Numbered from the stretch's first letter, positions 16,112 to 27,940 are shown. The stretch: 64,000 nt of DNA from an uncultured Eubacteriales bacterium (GCA_934467415.1 CAKSLQ010000010.1:33052-97051), one strand, 5' to 3'. Made by a program: numbers and translations. The notes: a model not told the origin generated them from the sequence alone.

Positions 16112-17185
16112 ATGGATCGCCGACCGGATATGGACGCGCTGGCCGCGGCAAAGCGCCGCCAGTATGTCAAAAAAGAAAAACGCAAGCGCCGCATCTTCGT
16201 TGCGCTGCTTGCCGTGACGATCCTCGCCGTCTGGGGCGTCATCATTTTCGCGCTCTATCGGCTTTGGGCGCCCGTCGCGCGGCCGTCCGTCACCGAGGGG
16301 ACGACGGAGGTGACTCCGGAGATCACCACGGTGCGCACCCCGACCGGCACGGTCGTGACCGAAGCGCCGCGCACCGAGACAATCACGCTCACGGCGGACG
16401 ACGTGCATCGCGGCGACCTCATTCTCGTCTCCACGCTGCTCGGGCGCGCCTATGCGTTTCCGAAGAATGAGAGCGAGCTGGTCACGCTCTACGGCAACAA
16501 GTCGGGCAGCTACCGCGTCAGCTCGTCGGCCATCAAGCTGACCCGCACGATGATGGCGGCACTGGACGACATGTTTGACGCCTTCTTCGCCGAGACCGGC
16601 AGCCGCGACTATCAGATTACGCAGGGCTACCGCACCTATGACGAGCAGGCCGCGATTTATGACGATTATCAGGAGATCTACGGCGCGGAGCAGGGCGCGC
16701 TGCTTGCCGCCCGCCCCGGCTACAGCGAGCATCACACCGGCATGGCGATCGACATGAACGTCTATACGGCCTCCGGCGTCAGCTATTCGCTGGCGACGGC
16801 GGGTGCCGCCGATCCCATCTACGGCTGGATTTATGAAAACGCTGCGAAATACGGCCTCGTGCTGCGTTATCCCGACAGCAAGACGACGGTGACCGGCATC
16901 ACCAACGAGCCGTGGCACTTCCGCTACGTCGGGCGCGGCCACGCCGCCTACATGGCGGAAAACGGCCTTGTGCTGGAGGAATACCTCGCGCTGCTCTACA
17001 CGCACGGCGCGGCATCCCCGCTGACCTTCACGGCCGACGGCGTCCGCTACGAGGTCTACTACGTCCCCGCGGCCGACGGAGAGACGAAGATCGAGCTGCC
17101 GCTCGGCGCGGACTACACCGTCTCGGGGGACAACGACGGCGGCTTCATCGTCACACTGCGCACCGCGGATATGACGATTGAATAA
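16112..17185 (+). CDS. D-alanyl-D-alanine carboxypeptidase, VanY/M15B type
   Basis: 357 aa. A basic N-terminus, one membrane anchor (about 29-50: IFVALLAVTILAVWGVIIFALY), a Thr-rich stalk, then an M15 zinc peptidase domain. Zinc and catalytic motifs are intact: SEHHTGMAIDM (His and Asp ligands) and EPWHFRYVG (Glu base, His ligand). It trims the terminal D-Ala from peptidoglycan stem peptides outside the membrane. Start ATG 16112 follows AAAGGGGG. A C-terminal ~60-residue beta domain follows the peptidase. There is no vanS/vanR/vanHAX nearby, so this is wall metabolism, not resistance. Confidence 0.92.
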   Translation: MDRRPDMDALAAAKRRQYVKKEKRKRRIFVALLAVTILAVWGVIIFALYRLWAPVARPSVTEGTTEVTPEITTVRTPTGTVVTEAPRTETITLTADDVHRGDLILVSTLLGRAYAFPKNESELVTLYGNKSGSYRVSSSAIKLTRTMMAALDDMFDAFFAETGSRDYQITQGYRTYDEQAAIYDDYQEIYGAEQGALLAARPGYSEHHTGMAIDMNVYTASGVSYSLATAGAADPIYGWIYENAAKYGLVLRYPDSKTTVTGITNEPWHFRYVGRGHAAYMAENGLVLEEYLALLYTHGAASPLTFTADGVRYEVYYVPAADGETKIELPLGADYTVSGDNDGGFIVTLRTADMTIE

Positions 17186-17228
17186 GACAAGGACAAATTC
17201 AGATTTTCTTTTTAAGGAGGAAAATAAT

Positions 17229-17717
17229 ATGTTTTGTAAGAATTGCGGCAAAGAGGTCTCCGACGGGACGAAGTTCTGCCCCGGCTGCGGCGCGCAGCTC
17301 GGCGGCGCGGAGCAGCAGGCGTCCGGGACGCAGCAGACGACCTACACCGGCACGGTGAACGGCGCGGCGGGCGGACCGAAGAAGCGCAGCATCGGCGTGT
17401 GCATCCTGCTCTCGCTCGTGACCTGCGGCATCTACGGGATCATCTGGCTGGTACAGATGGTGGATGAGCTGAATGCGGCGGCGGGCGAAACGGACGCGAC
17501 GAGCGGCATCATGGTCTTCCTGCTCTCGCTCGTCACCTGCAACATCTACAGCTGGTACTGGTTCTACAAGGCGGGCGAGCTGGTCAACCGCGCAAGCGGC
17601 ACACGCGGCGGCGCGCAGGATCAGAACCGCGGCATCCTCTACCTGATCCTCAGCATCATCGGCTTCAACATCATCTCGATGGCGCTGATCCAGGATGAAC
17701 TGAACAAGCTGGCATAA
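17229..17717 (+). CDS. Zinc-ribbon membrane protein (DUF4234-like)
   Basis: 162 aa. The N-terminal zinc ribbon (FCKNCGKEVSDGTKFCPGCG) is followed by a Gln/Thr/Gly linker and three membrane segments (IGVCILLSLVTCGIYGIIWL; MVFLLSLVTCNIYSWYWFYK; ILYLILSIIGFNIISMALI). The repeated LSLVTCxIY motif is typical of DUF4234. Start ATG 17229 lies eight bases after AAGGAGG. Function unknown; 1 base separates it from the next small membrane gene. Confidence 0.82.
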   Translation: MFCKNCGKEVSDGTKFCPGCGAQLGGAEQQASGTQQTTYTGTVNGAAGGPKKRSIGVCILLSLVTCGIYGIIWLVQMVDELNAAAGETDATSGIMVFLLSLVTCNIYSWYWFYKAGELVNRASGTRGGAQDQNRGILYLILSIIGFNIISMALIQDELNKLA

Positions 17718-17718
17718 C

Positions 17719-18087
17719 ATGCAGAAGCGGCTGTTCCGCCTGTTCCTTTGGTGCGGGATCGCGTGCGGCGCCGGGCTGGTCTACGCGCTCTTTGTGCGCG
17801 TGACCGGATTCGGCATCCCCTGCATCTTCCACGTCGTCACGGGATTTGACTGTCCGTCCTGCGGCGTCACCCGCATGTGCCTTTCGCTGCTGCGGCTGGA
17901 TTTTGCCGCGGCATATCGGTACAACGCGGCCATCCTCGTGCTCTCGCCGCTCGGCATTGCCGTGGCGGCGCGGCAGGCATGGCTCTATGTGAAGACCGGA
18001 CACCCGAAGCTCTCGAAGATCGAAATGGGCATCATTTCCTTTCTGATCGTCGCCCTGCTCGTTTTCGGGGTGTGGCGGAACATCTGA
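17719..18087 (+). CDS. DUF2752 small membrane protein
   Basis: 122 aa. The family signature is clear: GFGIPCIFHVVTGFDCPSCG followed by VTRMCLSLLRLDF. Three hydrophobic segments. DUF2752 proteins have no established function. It starts one base after the upstream stop and ends before a terminator, so it is co-transcribed with the zinc-ribbon gene. Confidence 0.88.
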   Translation: MQKRLFRLFLWCGIACGAGLVYALFVRVTGFGIPCIFHVVTGFDCPSCGVTRMCLSLLRLDFAAAYRYNAAILVLSPLGIAVAARQAWLYVKTGHPKLSKIEMGIISFLIVALLVFGVWRNI

Positions 18088-18100
18088 GCGAATTATCCGG

Positions 18101-18127
18101 GAAAACCGACGTTTTTCGTCGGTTTTC
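18101..18127. terminator. Intrinsic terminator
   Basis: GAAAACCGACG / CGTCGGTTTTC with a T loop and T-rich tail; a third partial arm (CGTCGGTTT) follows near 18137. Confidence 0.8.
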
Positions 18128-18152
18128 TTTCTTTTTCGTCGGTTTACGAACC

Positions 18153-18182
18153 TTGACAAAGCCGGCGTCGGAATGGTATACT
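18153..18182 (+). promoter_or_regulatory. Promoter of the CNNM/CorC pair
   Basis: TTGACA, 18-base spacer, TATACT. Confidence 0.75.
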
Positions 18183-18246
18183 GATAAATATAACTTGCAC
18201 AAAGGTGCGGGTATTTGTCCCCATCAAGAAGGAGTTGGTTATCTAC

Positions 18247-19530
18247 ATGGACGGAGACGCGGGTCGATATTGGCAGATTCTTTTCTACATATTGCTGATT
18301 ATCGGCGGCGCCTATTTCGCAAGCGCGGAAAGCGCTTACGTCAGGGCGAACAAGATTCGGCTGAAGGCGGCAGCGGATGACGGAGACAAGCGGGCCAAGC
18401 GCGCGCTGTATATCACCGATCATTTCGACAAAGCGCTGACCACGATCCTCATCGGCAACAACATCATGCATCTGGCCTGTTCATCGCTGGCGACGGTCAT
18501 TGCCATTGACCTGCTCGGCGAAGGCAAAACCATCATTGCGACGGTCGTCACCACCGCAGTGGTCTTTCTGTTCAGCGAGATGCTGCCGAAGAGCTTTGCC
18601 AACACGCAGAGCGAGAAGCTGGCGCTGGGATATTCCGCGTCACTCACGGCACTGATGAAGATCCTGACGCCGGTTGCATTCGTTTTTATCAAAATTTCCG
18701 ATCTGTTCTCCCGCCTGTTCGGCGGCGGTCAGGATGACCGCATGACCGAGGAGGAGCTGGAGACCATCATCGACCAAGTGGAGGACAGCGGCACGCTGGA
18801 CGAGGAGCAGACCGATCTGCTCCGCAATGCGGTGGACTTCACCAAGACCTCGCTTGAGGACATTATGACCATGCGCGAGGACATCGTCGGCGTGGATGTT
18901 GCCATGTCGCAGGAGCAGGTTTTCGAGACGGTGCGCGGGACCAATTTCTCCCGTCTGCCGGTGTACGAGGGCGATGTGGACCACATCATCGGCATTCTGC
19001 CGGTGCGCGAATATCTGCGCGCGTATCTGCGCCGCGGCTACGTCAATCTGCGCCGCATTCTGCTGGCGCCGACTTTTGCCGCGCCGGATGCGGCCATTGA
19101 CGATCTCTTTGCCGCGATGAGCGCCTCGAAAAAGCAGTTTGTCGTGGTGCGCGAGGACGACCGCACGGTCGGCATCGCGACCATCGAGGATTTCCTCGAG
19201 GAGCTGGTCGGCGAGATCTGGGACGAGGACGACGAGTATGATGAGGACTTCATCAAGCTCGGCGGCAACTATTTCGAGATCGTGCCGTCCATGAAGGTGC
19301 GCGAGGCGCTCTCCCGCATCGGGCATCCGCTCCCCTCGCTTGCCGAGCAGAAAAAGACGCTCGACGCATGGCTGCGCTCGAATCTTTCCGGCGAGCCGAA
19401 GGAAGATGAGGGCTTTACCTACGGCAGACTTGCCGTGATGGCCGGCCCCGTCGAGGACGGTGCGCTCAAGAGCGTCATCATCCGCCTTTGCGATGACGAG
19501 AACGAGGCAAAGGAGGAGATCGACAAATGA
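18247..19530 (+). CDS. CNNM/CorC-family (hemolysin-like) transporter, first copy
   Basis: About 427 aa. DUF21/CNNM membrane domain (three to four helices, residues about 10-160, with FASAESAYVRANKIRLK and FSEMLPKSFA), a cytosolic CBS pair (TLDEEQTDLLRNAVDF to IATIEDFLEELVGEIWDEDDE) and a C-terminal CorC_HlyC FAD-like domain. The family handles Mg2+/Co2+ or other divalent efflux and membrane integrity. Start taken at ATG 18247, though the AAGGAG site is about 12 bases away; a GTG at 18205 is possible. Its stop overlaps the start of its paralogue (ATGA). Confidence 0.88.
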   Translation: MDGDAGRYWQILFYILLIIGGAYFASAESAYVRANKIRLKAAADDGDKRAKRALYITDHFDKALTTILIGNNIMHLACSSLATVIAIDLLGEGKTIIATVVTTAVVFLFSEMLPKSFANTQSEKLALGYSASLTALMKILTPVAFVFIKISDLFSRLFGGGQDDRMTEEELETIIDQVEDSGTLDEEQTDLLRNAVDFTKTSLEDIMTMREDIVGVDVAMSQEQVFETVRGTNFSRLPVYEGDVDHIIGILPVREYLRAYLRRGYVNLRRILLAPTFAAPDAAIDDLFAAMSASKKQFVVVREDDRTVGIATIEDFLEELVGEIWDEDDEYDEDFIKLGGNYFEIVPSMKVREALSRIGHPLPSLAEQKKTLDAWLRSNLSGEPKEDEGFTYGRLAVMAGPVEDGALKSVIIRLCDDENEAKEEIDK

Positions 19531-20801
19531 GTTACGTTCTGATCGTGATCCTGATCTGCTTCTCCGCCTTCTTCTCGGGCACCGAGATCGCCTATACGTC
19601 GGTCAACCGCGTCCGCCTCAAAAAGCTGGCGGAGGACGGCAGCCGCATGGCGAAGCTGGCGGATAAGATCTCGGATAAATTCGACGACGCGCTCACGGCG
19701 GTGCTCATCGGCAACAACTTTGTCAACATTGCCGCGTCGGCCGTCTCGACCACCATTGCGCTCTCCATTGCAAAGCATATGGGCAGCGGCCACGGCTCGA
19801 CCGGGCTTGCCGCCACGATCGCAACGGCCGTTATCACGGTCCTGATCCTGATCTTCGGCGAGATTGTGCCGAAGGTCGTCTGCAAGCAGAACAGCGACCG
19901 CGCCGCCTGCCTGACGGCGTATCCGCTCGCGTTTTTCATCATCCTTTTCTACCCCGTCACCCTCCTTGTCGGATGGCTGCTGAAGCTCTGCTCCCACTTC
20001 TGGGGCAAGCCGGACGACAGCGTCTCCGAGGAGGAGCTGGCGATGCTGATCGAGACGACCGAGGAGGACGGCGGTATCGACGAGGATAAGAGCGACCTCT
20101 TGCAGAGCGCGCTCGAATTCTCGGACATCACGCTGGCCGAGATCATCACGCACCGCACCGAGGTGCTGGCGCTGGACGCGGACGCAAACCCGGCGGAGAA
20201 TCTCCGCATCATCAATTCCTCGCGGCACAGCCGCCTGCCCGTCTACAAGGACAGCATCGACAACATCATCGGTATCCTCAACATCAACCAGTTCTACAAG
20301 CGGCTGGCCGAGAACCCGGAGACCGCGGTGAAGGACGTCATGTTTGAGCCGCTGATGATGCACGGCACGGTGAAGCTGCCCGTCGCGCTGGAGGAAATGC
20401 GCGAGATGCAGATGCCGATGACGGTCGTGCTCGATGAGTACGGCGGCACGCTCGGCATTGTGACCACCGAGGACATTCTCGAGCAGATCGTCGGCGACAT
20501 CTGGGACGAGAGCGACGAGATCGTCGAGGACATCGTCGAAAATCCGGACGGCACCTACCGCGTGCTCGGCGACGCCAACATCTACGATATGTTTGACGAG
20601 ATGGACATCGACGACCGCGACTTTGAATCCGACTGCAACACGGTCGGCGGCTGGTGCGCCGAGATGCTCGGGCAGAATCCCGAGGTCGGCATGGCCTTCG
20701 ACTACAGGAACCTGCACGTGGAGATCACCCGCGCGGACGAGACCTGTGTGGAGGAGGTCCGCGTCACCGTCAGCCCCGTTCCCGAGGAAGAGGAAGAATA
20801 A
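19527..20801 (+). CDS. CNNM/CorC-family transporter, second copy
   Basis: 424 aa with the same architecture as the previous gene: SAFFSGTEIAYTSVNRVRLK, LIFGEIVPKVVCKQ, the CBS pair (HSRLPVYKDSIDNIIGIL; MTVVLDEYGGTLGIVTTEDILEQIVGDIWDE) and a C-terminal CorC_HlyC domain. Only this copy keeps the full DEYGGTLG signature; the first has VVREDDRTVG. The tandem, translationally coupled arrangement suggests a heteromer, which is inference. Confidence 0.9.
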   Translation: MSYVLIVILICFSAFFSGTEIAYTSVNRVRLKKLAEDGSRMAKLADKISDKFDDALTAVLIGNNFVNIAASAVSTTIALSIAKHMGSGHGSTGLAATIATAVITVLILIFGEIVPKVVCKQNSDRAACLTAYPLAFFIILFYPVTLLVGWLLKLCSHFWGKPDDSVSEEELAMLIETTEEDGGIDEDKSDLLQSALEFSDITLAEIITHRTEVLALDADANPAENLRIINSSRHSRLPVYKDSIDNIIGILNINQFYKRLAENPETAVKDVMFEPLMMHGTVKLPVALEEMREMQMPMTVVLDEYGGTLGIVTTEDILEQIVGDIWDESDEIVEDIVENPDGTYRVLGDANIYDMFDEMDIDDRDFESDCNTVGGWCAEMLGQNPEVGMAFDYRNLHVEITRADETCVEEVRVTVSPVPEEEEE

Positions 20802-20810
20802 AATTTGCAA

Positions 20811-20847
20811 AACGCACGGAAAACTTCGGTTTTCCGTGTGTTTTTTT
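20811..20847 (+). terminator. Terminator of the CNNM/CorC pair
   Basis: AACGCACGGAAAAC / GTTTTCCGTGTGTT with a TTCG loop and a T7 tail, just before the ATP synthase promoter. Confidence 0.85.
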
Positions 20848-20861
20848 GTTGACTTGACCGT

Positions 20862-20890
20862 TTGACAAATGTATAGCAACTTACTATAAT
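20862..20890 (+). promoter_or_regulatory. ATP synthase operon promoter
   Basis: Consensus TTGACA (20862-20867), 17-base spacer, TATAAT (20885-20890); AGGAGG at 20917-20922 before atpB. Confidence 0.88.
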
Positions 20891-20933
20891 TGATACATTA
20901 AAGTTACCTGCTCCGTAGGAGGCGATTTTCAAA

Positions 20934-21776
20934 ATGAAGAAAAACAGGCGCACAGCGCTCCTTGTGTGGCTCTTGCTGCTCGCTGCTCTGCTTGCCGCGT
21001 CGCTCGCCGTCGGCGGCCTGCCGAAGGGCGAGAGCATCCGCGAGGCCATGCGCGACGCCGTGCTGCACGAGGAGAACAAGATTTCGCTGTTCGGGCTGCT
21101 CGACGTCAACCCGGCGGTGATCTCGGGCTTCACCGTCACGGGTGTGCTGCTCGCGTTCGCGCTTTTGGTGCGGCTCTTCTTCGTGCCGCACATGAAGACC
21201 GTGCCCGGCCGGTTCCAGCTGCTGCTCGAGAGCGCGGTCGGCTGCTTCGACGGGCTGGCTAAGTCCAACAGCCCGCACCGCAACCGCTTTCTCGGCGGCT
21301 ATGTGTTTGCGGCGGGCGCGTACATTTTCATCGGTACGCTGTTTGAGCTGTTCGGGCTTCAGGCCGTCACCACGCGCGGCCTCTCGGTCGCGCTGCCCGC
21401 GCCGCTCTCGGACATCAATGCCGCCATTGCGCTCGGCTGCCTGTCCTATCTCGTGATTCTGTCGGGCGGCATCGCGGGCAACGGCCTGCGCGGCGCGCTG
21501 AACACCCTCAAGGACTTCTCCCTGCCGATCTCGATGAGCTTCCGCCTGTTCGGCGCGCTGCTCAGCGGTCTGCTCGTCACCGAGCTTGTCTATTACTATA
21601 TCCACCTGAGCTTCGTCCTGCCGGTTGCGGTCGGCGTGATGTTCACGCTGCTGCACGCGCTGATCCAGACCTATGTGCTGACGATGCTCACCGCGCTTTT
21701 CTACGGCGAGGTCTCCGAGCCGCACCCGAAGAAAGCGAAAAAATCCGAATCCAAAACCCAAAAGGCTGCGGCCTGA
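20934..21776 (+). CDS. atpB: F-type ATP synthase subunit a
   Basis: 280-aa membrane subunit forming the ion half-channels of Fo. Conserved helix 5 holds the essential Arg (LPISMSFRLFGALLSG), and the last helix shows HALIQTYVLTMLTALFYGE. The N-terminus has an extra signal-anchor-like helix (TALLVWLLLLAALLAASLAV) and the C-terminus a Lys-rich tail. First gene of the operon, 13 bases before the c-subunit ribosome site. Confidence 0.95.
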   Translation: MKKNRRTALLVWLLLLAALLAASLAVGGLPKGESIREAMRDAVLHEENKISLFGLLDVNPAVISGFTVTGVLLAFALLVRLFFVPHMKTVPGRFQLLLESAVGCFDGLAKSNSPHRNRFLGGYVFAAGAYIFIGTLFELFGLQAVTTRGLSVALPAPLSDINAAIALGCLSYLVILSGGIAGNGLRGALNTLKDFSLPISMSFRLFGALLSGLLVTELVYYYIHLSFVLPVAVGVMFTLLHALIQTYVLTMLTALFYGEVSEPHPKKAKKSESKTQKAAA

Positions 21777-21792
21777 ACCCGGAGGTATGACC

Positions 21793-22155
21793 ATGAAAGT
21801 AAGTATGAAGAAACTGTTTGCCCTGCTCGTATGCGCCGCGCTCGCCTTTGCGATGTGCGTCTGCGTGTTTGCCGATGCAGCCGTCCCCGCAGACGGCGGC
21901 ACCGAAGTGACCGGGACCGCCGAGGCTTCCTCCGCGGGCAGCAAGGCGTATGCCGCCGCCGTCTGCGTCGGCCTTGCCGCCGCGGCGGGCGCGGTCGCCA
22001 TGGGCATCGCCATCGCCAAGTCGGCGGAGGGCATCTCCCGCCAGCCCGAGGCGGCGGACAAGATCCGCGCGGGGATGATGCTCGGCCTCGTCTTCATCGA
22101 GACCGCGATCATCTATGCGCTGATCGTGGCGATCCTCATCATCTTTGTTCTGTAA
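21793..22155 (+). CDS. atpE: F-type ATP synthase subunit c with N-terminal extension
   Basis: 120 aa instead of the usual 70-90. Residues 1-28 look like a signal peptide (LFALLVCAALAFAMCVCVFA) and 29-50 are a polar spacer; the two-helix hairpin follows, with loop RQPEA (83-87) and the ion-binding Glu103 in LVFIETAIIYAL. By alignment to the Na+-type c subunit of Ilyobacter, the helix-1 Gln ligand is Met70 here, which argues for proton coupling even though Glu-Thr is kept. ATG 21793 is preferred (GGAGG seven bases upstream) over ATG 21787. Confidence 0.93.
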   Translation: MKVSMKKLFALLVCAALAFAMCVCVFADAAVPADGGTEVTGTAEASSAGSKAYAAAVCVGLAAAAGAVAMGIAIAKSAEGISRQPEAADKIRAGMMLGLVFIETAIIYALIVAILIIFVL

Positions 22156-22167
22156 GGAGGGCGCGGA

Positions 22168-22621
22168 ATGGGTGTCCCGCTGAATATTGACTGGCAGCAG
22201 ATCCTGCTCCACCTGTTCAACTTTGTATTGCTGGCGGGCGGACTGTATTTTCTGCTGTACGCGCCGGTGCGGAACTTCATGGAGAAGCGCACGGGCGACA
22301 TCGCGGCAAAGGAAAAGGCCGCCGCCGAGAAGGAGACAAGTGCGGCCGCCCTCGAGGCGGAATACAGCCGCCGGCTGGACGAGGCGAAGGCGGAGGCGGA
22401 GAAGACCCGCGCCGCCGCCGTGACTGAGGCCGAGAAGGAGGCGTCCGCCATCCTCGCCGACGCCAAGCGGCAGAAGGAGCGGATTCTTGCCGACGCGCGC
22501 GACGCGGCGGCGCATGAAAAGGAAAGAATGATCGAGGACGCGCGCGGCGAGATCGCAAACCTGGCGGTGGAGGCCACCGCAAAGCTGCTGCGCGAGCATG
22601 AAGCGACAGAGGAGGCGCGCC

Positions 22622-22629
<8 letters not shown>
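22168..22629 (+). CDS. atpF: F-type ATP synthase subunit b
   Basis: 153 aa: one N-terminal membrane helix (LLHLFNFVLLAGGLYFLLYAPV) and a long Ala/Glu/Lys coiled coil forming the peripheral stalk. It ends IANLAVEATAKLLREHEATEEARHA and is not fused to a delta domain. The stop overlaps atpA by eight bases, leaving no room for atpH. Confidence 0.94.
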
Positions 22630-24187
<1,558 letters not shown>

Positions 24188-24194
24188 GAGACAC

Positions 24195-25113
24195 ATGGCA
24201 AGCATCAAGGAGATCAAGACGCACATCGAGAGCGTCCGCGACACGCGCAAGATCACAAACGCGATGTACCTGATCGCGTCCACCAAGCTGCGCCGCGCCA
24301 AGGCGGAGCTGGACGCGACGCGCCCGTATTTCAACGCGCTGCGCGGCGAGATCAAGCGCATTTTCCGCACGGCGGAGAAGGTGCAGAGCCGCTATTTCTA
24401 TCCCGAGGACGGCGAAGAGCCGCCGCACGGCACGTTTGCCTGCCTCGTCATCACGGCGGACAAGGGGCTTGCGGGCGCGTACAACCAGAACGCCATCCGC
24501 GAGGCGGAAAAGCTGCTCGCCGACCATCCGGACACCAAGCTGTTCGTCGTAGGCGAATACGGCCGCCGCTATTTCGAGGCGCACGGCATCCCGGTGGAGC
24601 ACAGCTTTCTCTACACCGCGCAGAATCCGACGATGCAGCGCGCCCGCGAGATCGCGGCGATCCTGCTCGATCTGTACGACCGCGGGCGGGTGGAGAAGAT
24701 TTACCTGGTCTACACGGATATGAAGAACGGCCTTGTCGCCGAGGCAAAGCAGACGCGCCTTTTGCCGTTCCACCGCGCGCAGTTCTTCTCGGATACGACG
24801 GAGCGCGCGGTCAGCGTGCCGTTTGAGTTCACGCCATCGGTCGGCGCGGTGCTGGACAACGTCATTGCAAGCTATGTGTCCGGCTTTATTTACAGCGCGC
24901 TGGTGGACAGCTTCTGCTGTGAGCAGAACGCGCGTATGCGCGCGATGGACAGCGCCAACCGCAATGCGGAGAAAATTCTCGCCGACCTCACCACGGCCTA
25001 CAACCGCGTGCGCCAGAGCGCGATCACGCAGGAGATCACCGAGGTGAGCGCAGGCGCAAAGGCGCAGCGGCAGGCGGCCGCGCGCGCAAAAGAGATGAAG
25101 GAGGCGGAAGCCG

Positions 25114-25127
<14 letters not shown>
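24195..25127 (+). CDS. atpG: F-type ATP synthase subunit gamma
   Basis: 310 aa. N-terminal helix MASIKEIKTHIESVRDTRKI and C-terminal helix (MRAMDSANRNAEKILADLTT ... ITQEITEVSAGA) form the central shaft; ITADKGLAGAYNQN is the typical Rossmann-like core start. ATG 24195 is seven bases after the alpha stop. It overlaps atpD by 14 bases. Confidence 0.96.
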
Positions 25128-26513
<1,386 letters not shown>

Positions 26514-26517
<4 letters not shown>

Positions 26518-26927
26518 AGGCTTTTTCCGTACACATCCTTGCGGCCGACCACGCCTTCTTCGAGGGGGAATGCACCTCGCTTGTGCTGCCCACCGTGGAC
26601 GGGCAGTACGGCGTGCTGGCCGGGCACAGCAACGCGATCGGCGCGCTTGTCCCCGGCACGCTGACCTGCCGCACCGCGGCGGGCGATGTGCTGTACGCCG
26701 CCGTTTCGGCGGGACTTGTCAAGATTGAGGACGGCGAGGCGCTGGTGCTGGTGGACACGGCGGAGCGCCCCGAGGAAATCGACAAAAACCGTGCCGAGCG
26801 CGCGGCCGCGGCGGCAAAAGAGGCGCTGCTGCAAAAGCGCAGCATCCGCGAGTACCGTCTCGCCGAGGCGAACCTCGCGCGCGCCATCAACCGCCTGCGC
26901 GTCAGATCACGCGCGGCTGACAACTGA
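26514..26927 (+). CDS. atpC: F-type ATP synthase subunit epsilon
   Basis: 137 aa from GTG 26514 (GTGA overlap). Beta-sandwich N-domain (VHILAADHAFFEGECTSLVL, DGQYGVLAGHSNAIGAL) and a C-terminal helical hairpin (ALLQKRSIREYRLAEANLARAINRLR) that can inhibit ATP hydrolysis. Last gene of the operon. Confidence 0.93.
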
Positions 26928-26982
26928 CACCGGGCGAAGCCGCAGCGACGGCCTCGTTTTTCGACACCGGGGTGAAAACTTG

Positions 26983-27024
26983 CGCCGTATCCGTCATTTT
27001 TGACGAATGCGGCGTCGTTTTTTT
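26983..27024 (+). terminator. ATP synthase operon terminator
   Basis: CGCCGTATCCGTCA / TGACGAATGCGGCG with a T4 loop and a T7 run. Confidence 0.85.
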
Positions 27025-27044
27025 GTGAACTTTTCTACGTCCGA

Positions 27045-27078
27045 AAAAGCGGGATTCTCTTGCGGGAATCCCGCTTTT
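27045..27078. promoter_or_regulatory. Perfect inverted repeat over the TetR-gene promoter
   Basis: 13-bp arms AAAAGCGGGATTC / GAATCCCGCTTTT around eight bases. The -35 element (TTGCGG, 27060-27065) lies in the centre and TATAAT at 27083-27088 follows after 17 bases. It could be a second terminator for the atp operon, an autoregulatory operator, or both. Confidence 0.6.
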
Positions 27079-27088
27079 CCTGTATAAT
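27060..27088 (+). promoter_or_regulatory. Promoter of the TetR-type regulator gene
   Basis: TTGCGG, 17-base spacer, TATAAT, 41 bases before ATG 27130. Confidence 0.6.
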
Positions 27089-27129
27089 TATATTTGTAAA
27101 CAGAATCACTGAAGTATTTTGAGGTAGCA

Positions 27130-27900
27130 ATGAAAAAGGGAATCCAACCGAGCGGCATGATCACGCGCAGAAAGATCCTGTCCGTGTCGATGAAACTGTT
27201 TTTGGAAAAGGGCTATGAGGGGACGACCGCCAAGGAGGTCGCCGACATGGCGGGCATTATCAGCGGCTCGCCGTTTTTCCAGTTCGGCAACAAGGAGGGC
27301 GTGCTGCTCGACCTTGTAAGGCAGATGTTTGACGGGCAGTTTGCCACGGCGGATGCCCTCGCCGGGAAAAACGCCGACCCGCTGCTCGTCTACGCGCTGG
27401 AGACTGCGCTTCAGCTGCACATCGCCGAGATGAGCGATCCGCTGCGCGAGCTTTATGTCACGGCATACACGCTGCCGCGCACCGCCGCATACATATACGA
27501 GAACATGACCGACAAGATCGAGGCCATCTTTTCGCCCTATCTTGCCGGATCGGAGAAGAACGATTTCTACGAGCTGGAGATTGCGGCCGCCGGCGTCATG
27601 CGCGGCTTCATGGCGCGGCACTGCGACCTGTATTTCACCATCGAGCGCAAGATCATGCGCTGTGTGTCCTGCTGCTTCAAGCTGTACGAAGTGCCGCCGG
27701 AGCGCTACATGCCGGCACTGCGGCAGGCGCTGACGGTCGATCTCGCGGCAGTGGCCCGCATGATGGTGGACAAAACCGTGCGTGAGGCGGAGGCCGACGT
27801 GGAGGCCGCGCTGGCCGTGCCGCGTCCGGAACGCCGCGCAAAGGCGAAGGATGAATCCGCCGCCGATACACCCGAAGAAAAAGAAGAAAAAGAAGAATAA
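27130..27900 (+). CDS. TetR/AcrR-family transcriptional regulator
   Basis: 256 aa. N-terminal HTH (ITRRKILSVSMKLFLEKGYEGTTAKEVADMAGIISGSPFFQFGNKEGVL) is typical; the ligand domain has no recognisable specificity and ends in a charged tail rich in Glu/Lys (EEKEEKEE). Gene stands alone between terminators, directly upstream of the giant surface-protein genes. Possible target: its own promoter palindrome at 27045-27078. Confidence 0.92.
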   Translation: MKKGIQPSGMITRRKILSVSMKLFLEKGYEGTTAKEVADMAGIISGSPFFQFGNKEGVLLDLVRQMFDGQFATADALAGKNADPLLVYALETALQLHIAEMSDPLRELYVTAYTLPRTAAYIYENMTDKIEAIFSPYLAGSEKNDFYELEIAAAGVMRGFMARHCDLYFTIERKIMRCVSCCFKLYEVPPERYMPALRQALTVDLAAVARMMVDKTVREAEADVEAALAVPRPERRAKAKDESAADTPEEKEEKEE

Positions 27901-27913
27901 ATTCCCTCGGCAA

Positions 27914-27940
27914 CAGACGGAAAACCGCGTTTTCCGTCTG
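27914..27940 (+). terminator. Terminator after the TetR gene
   Basis: CAGACGGAAAAC / GTTTTCCGTCTG with a CGC loop; only a short T-run (CCTTTC) follows, so some read-through into the giant gene is possible. Confidence 0.6.

Noticed and set aside
16112..17185. Vancomycin-resistance locus
   Set aside because: The VanY-type enzyme stands without VanR/S/H/A/X; it is an ordinary wall carboxypeptidase.
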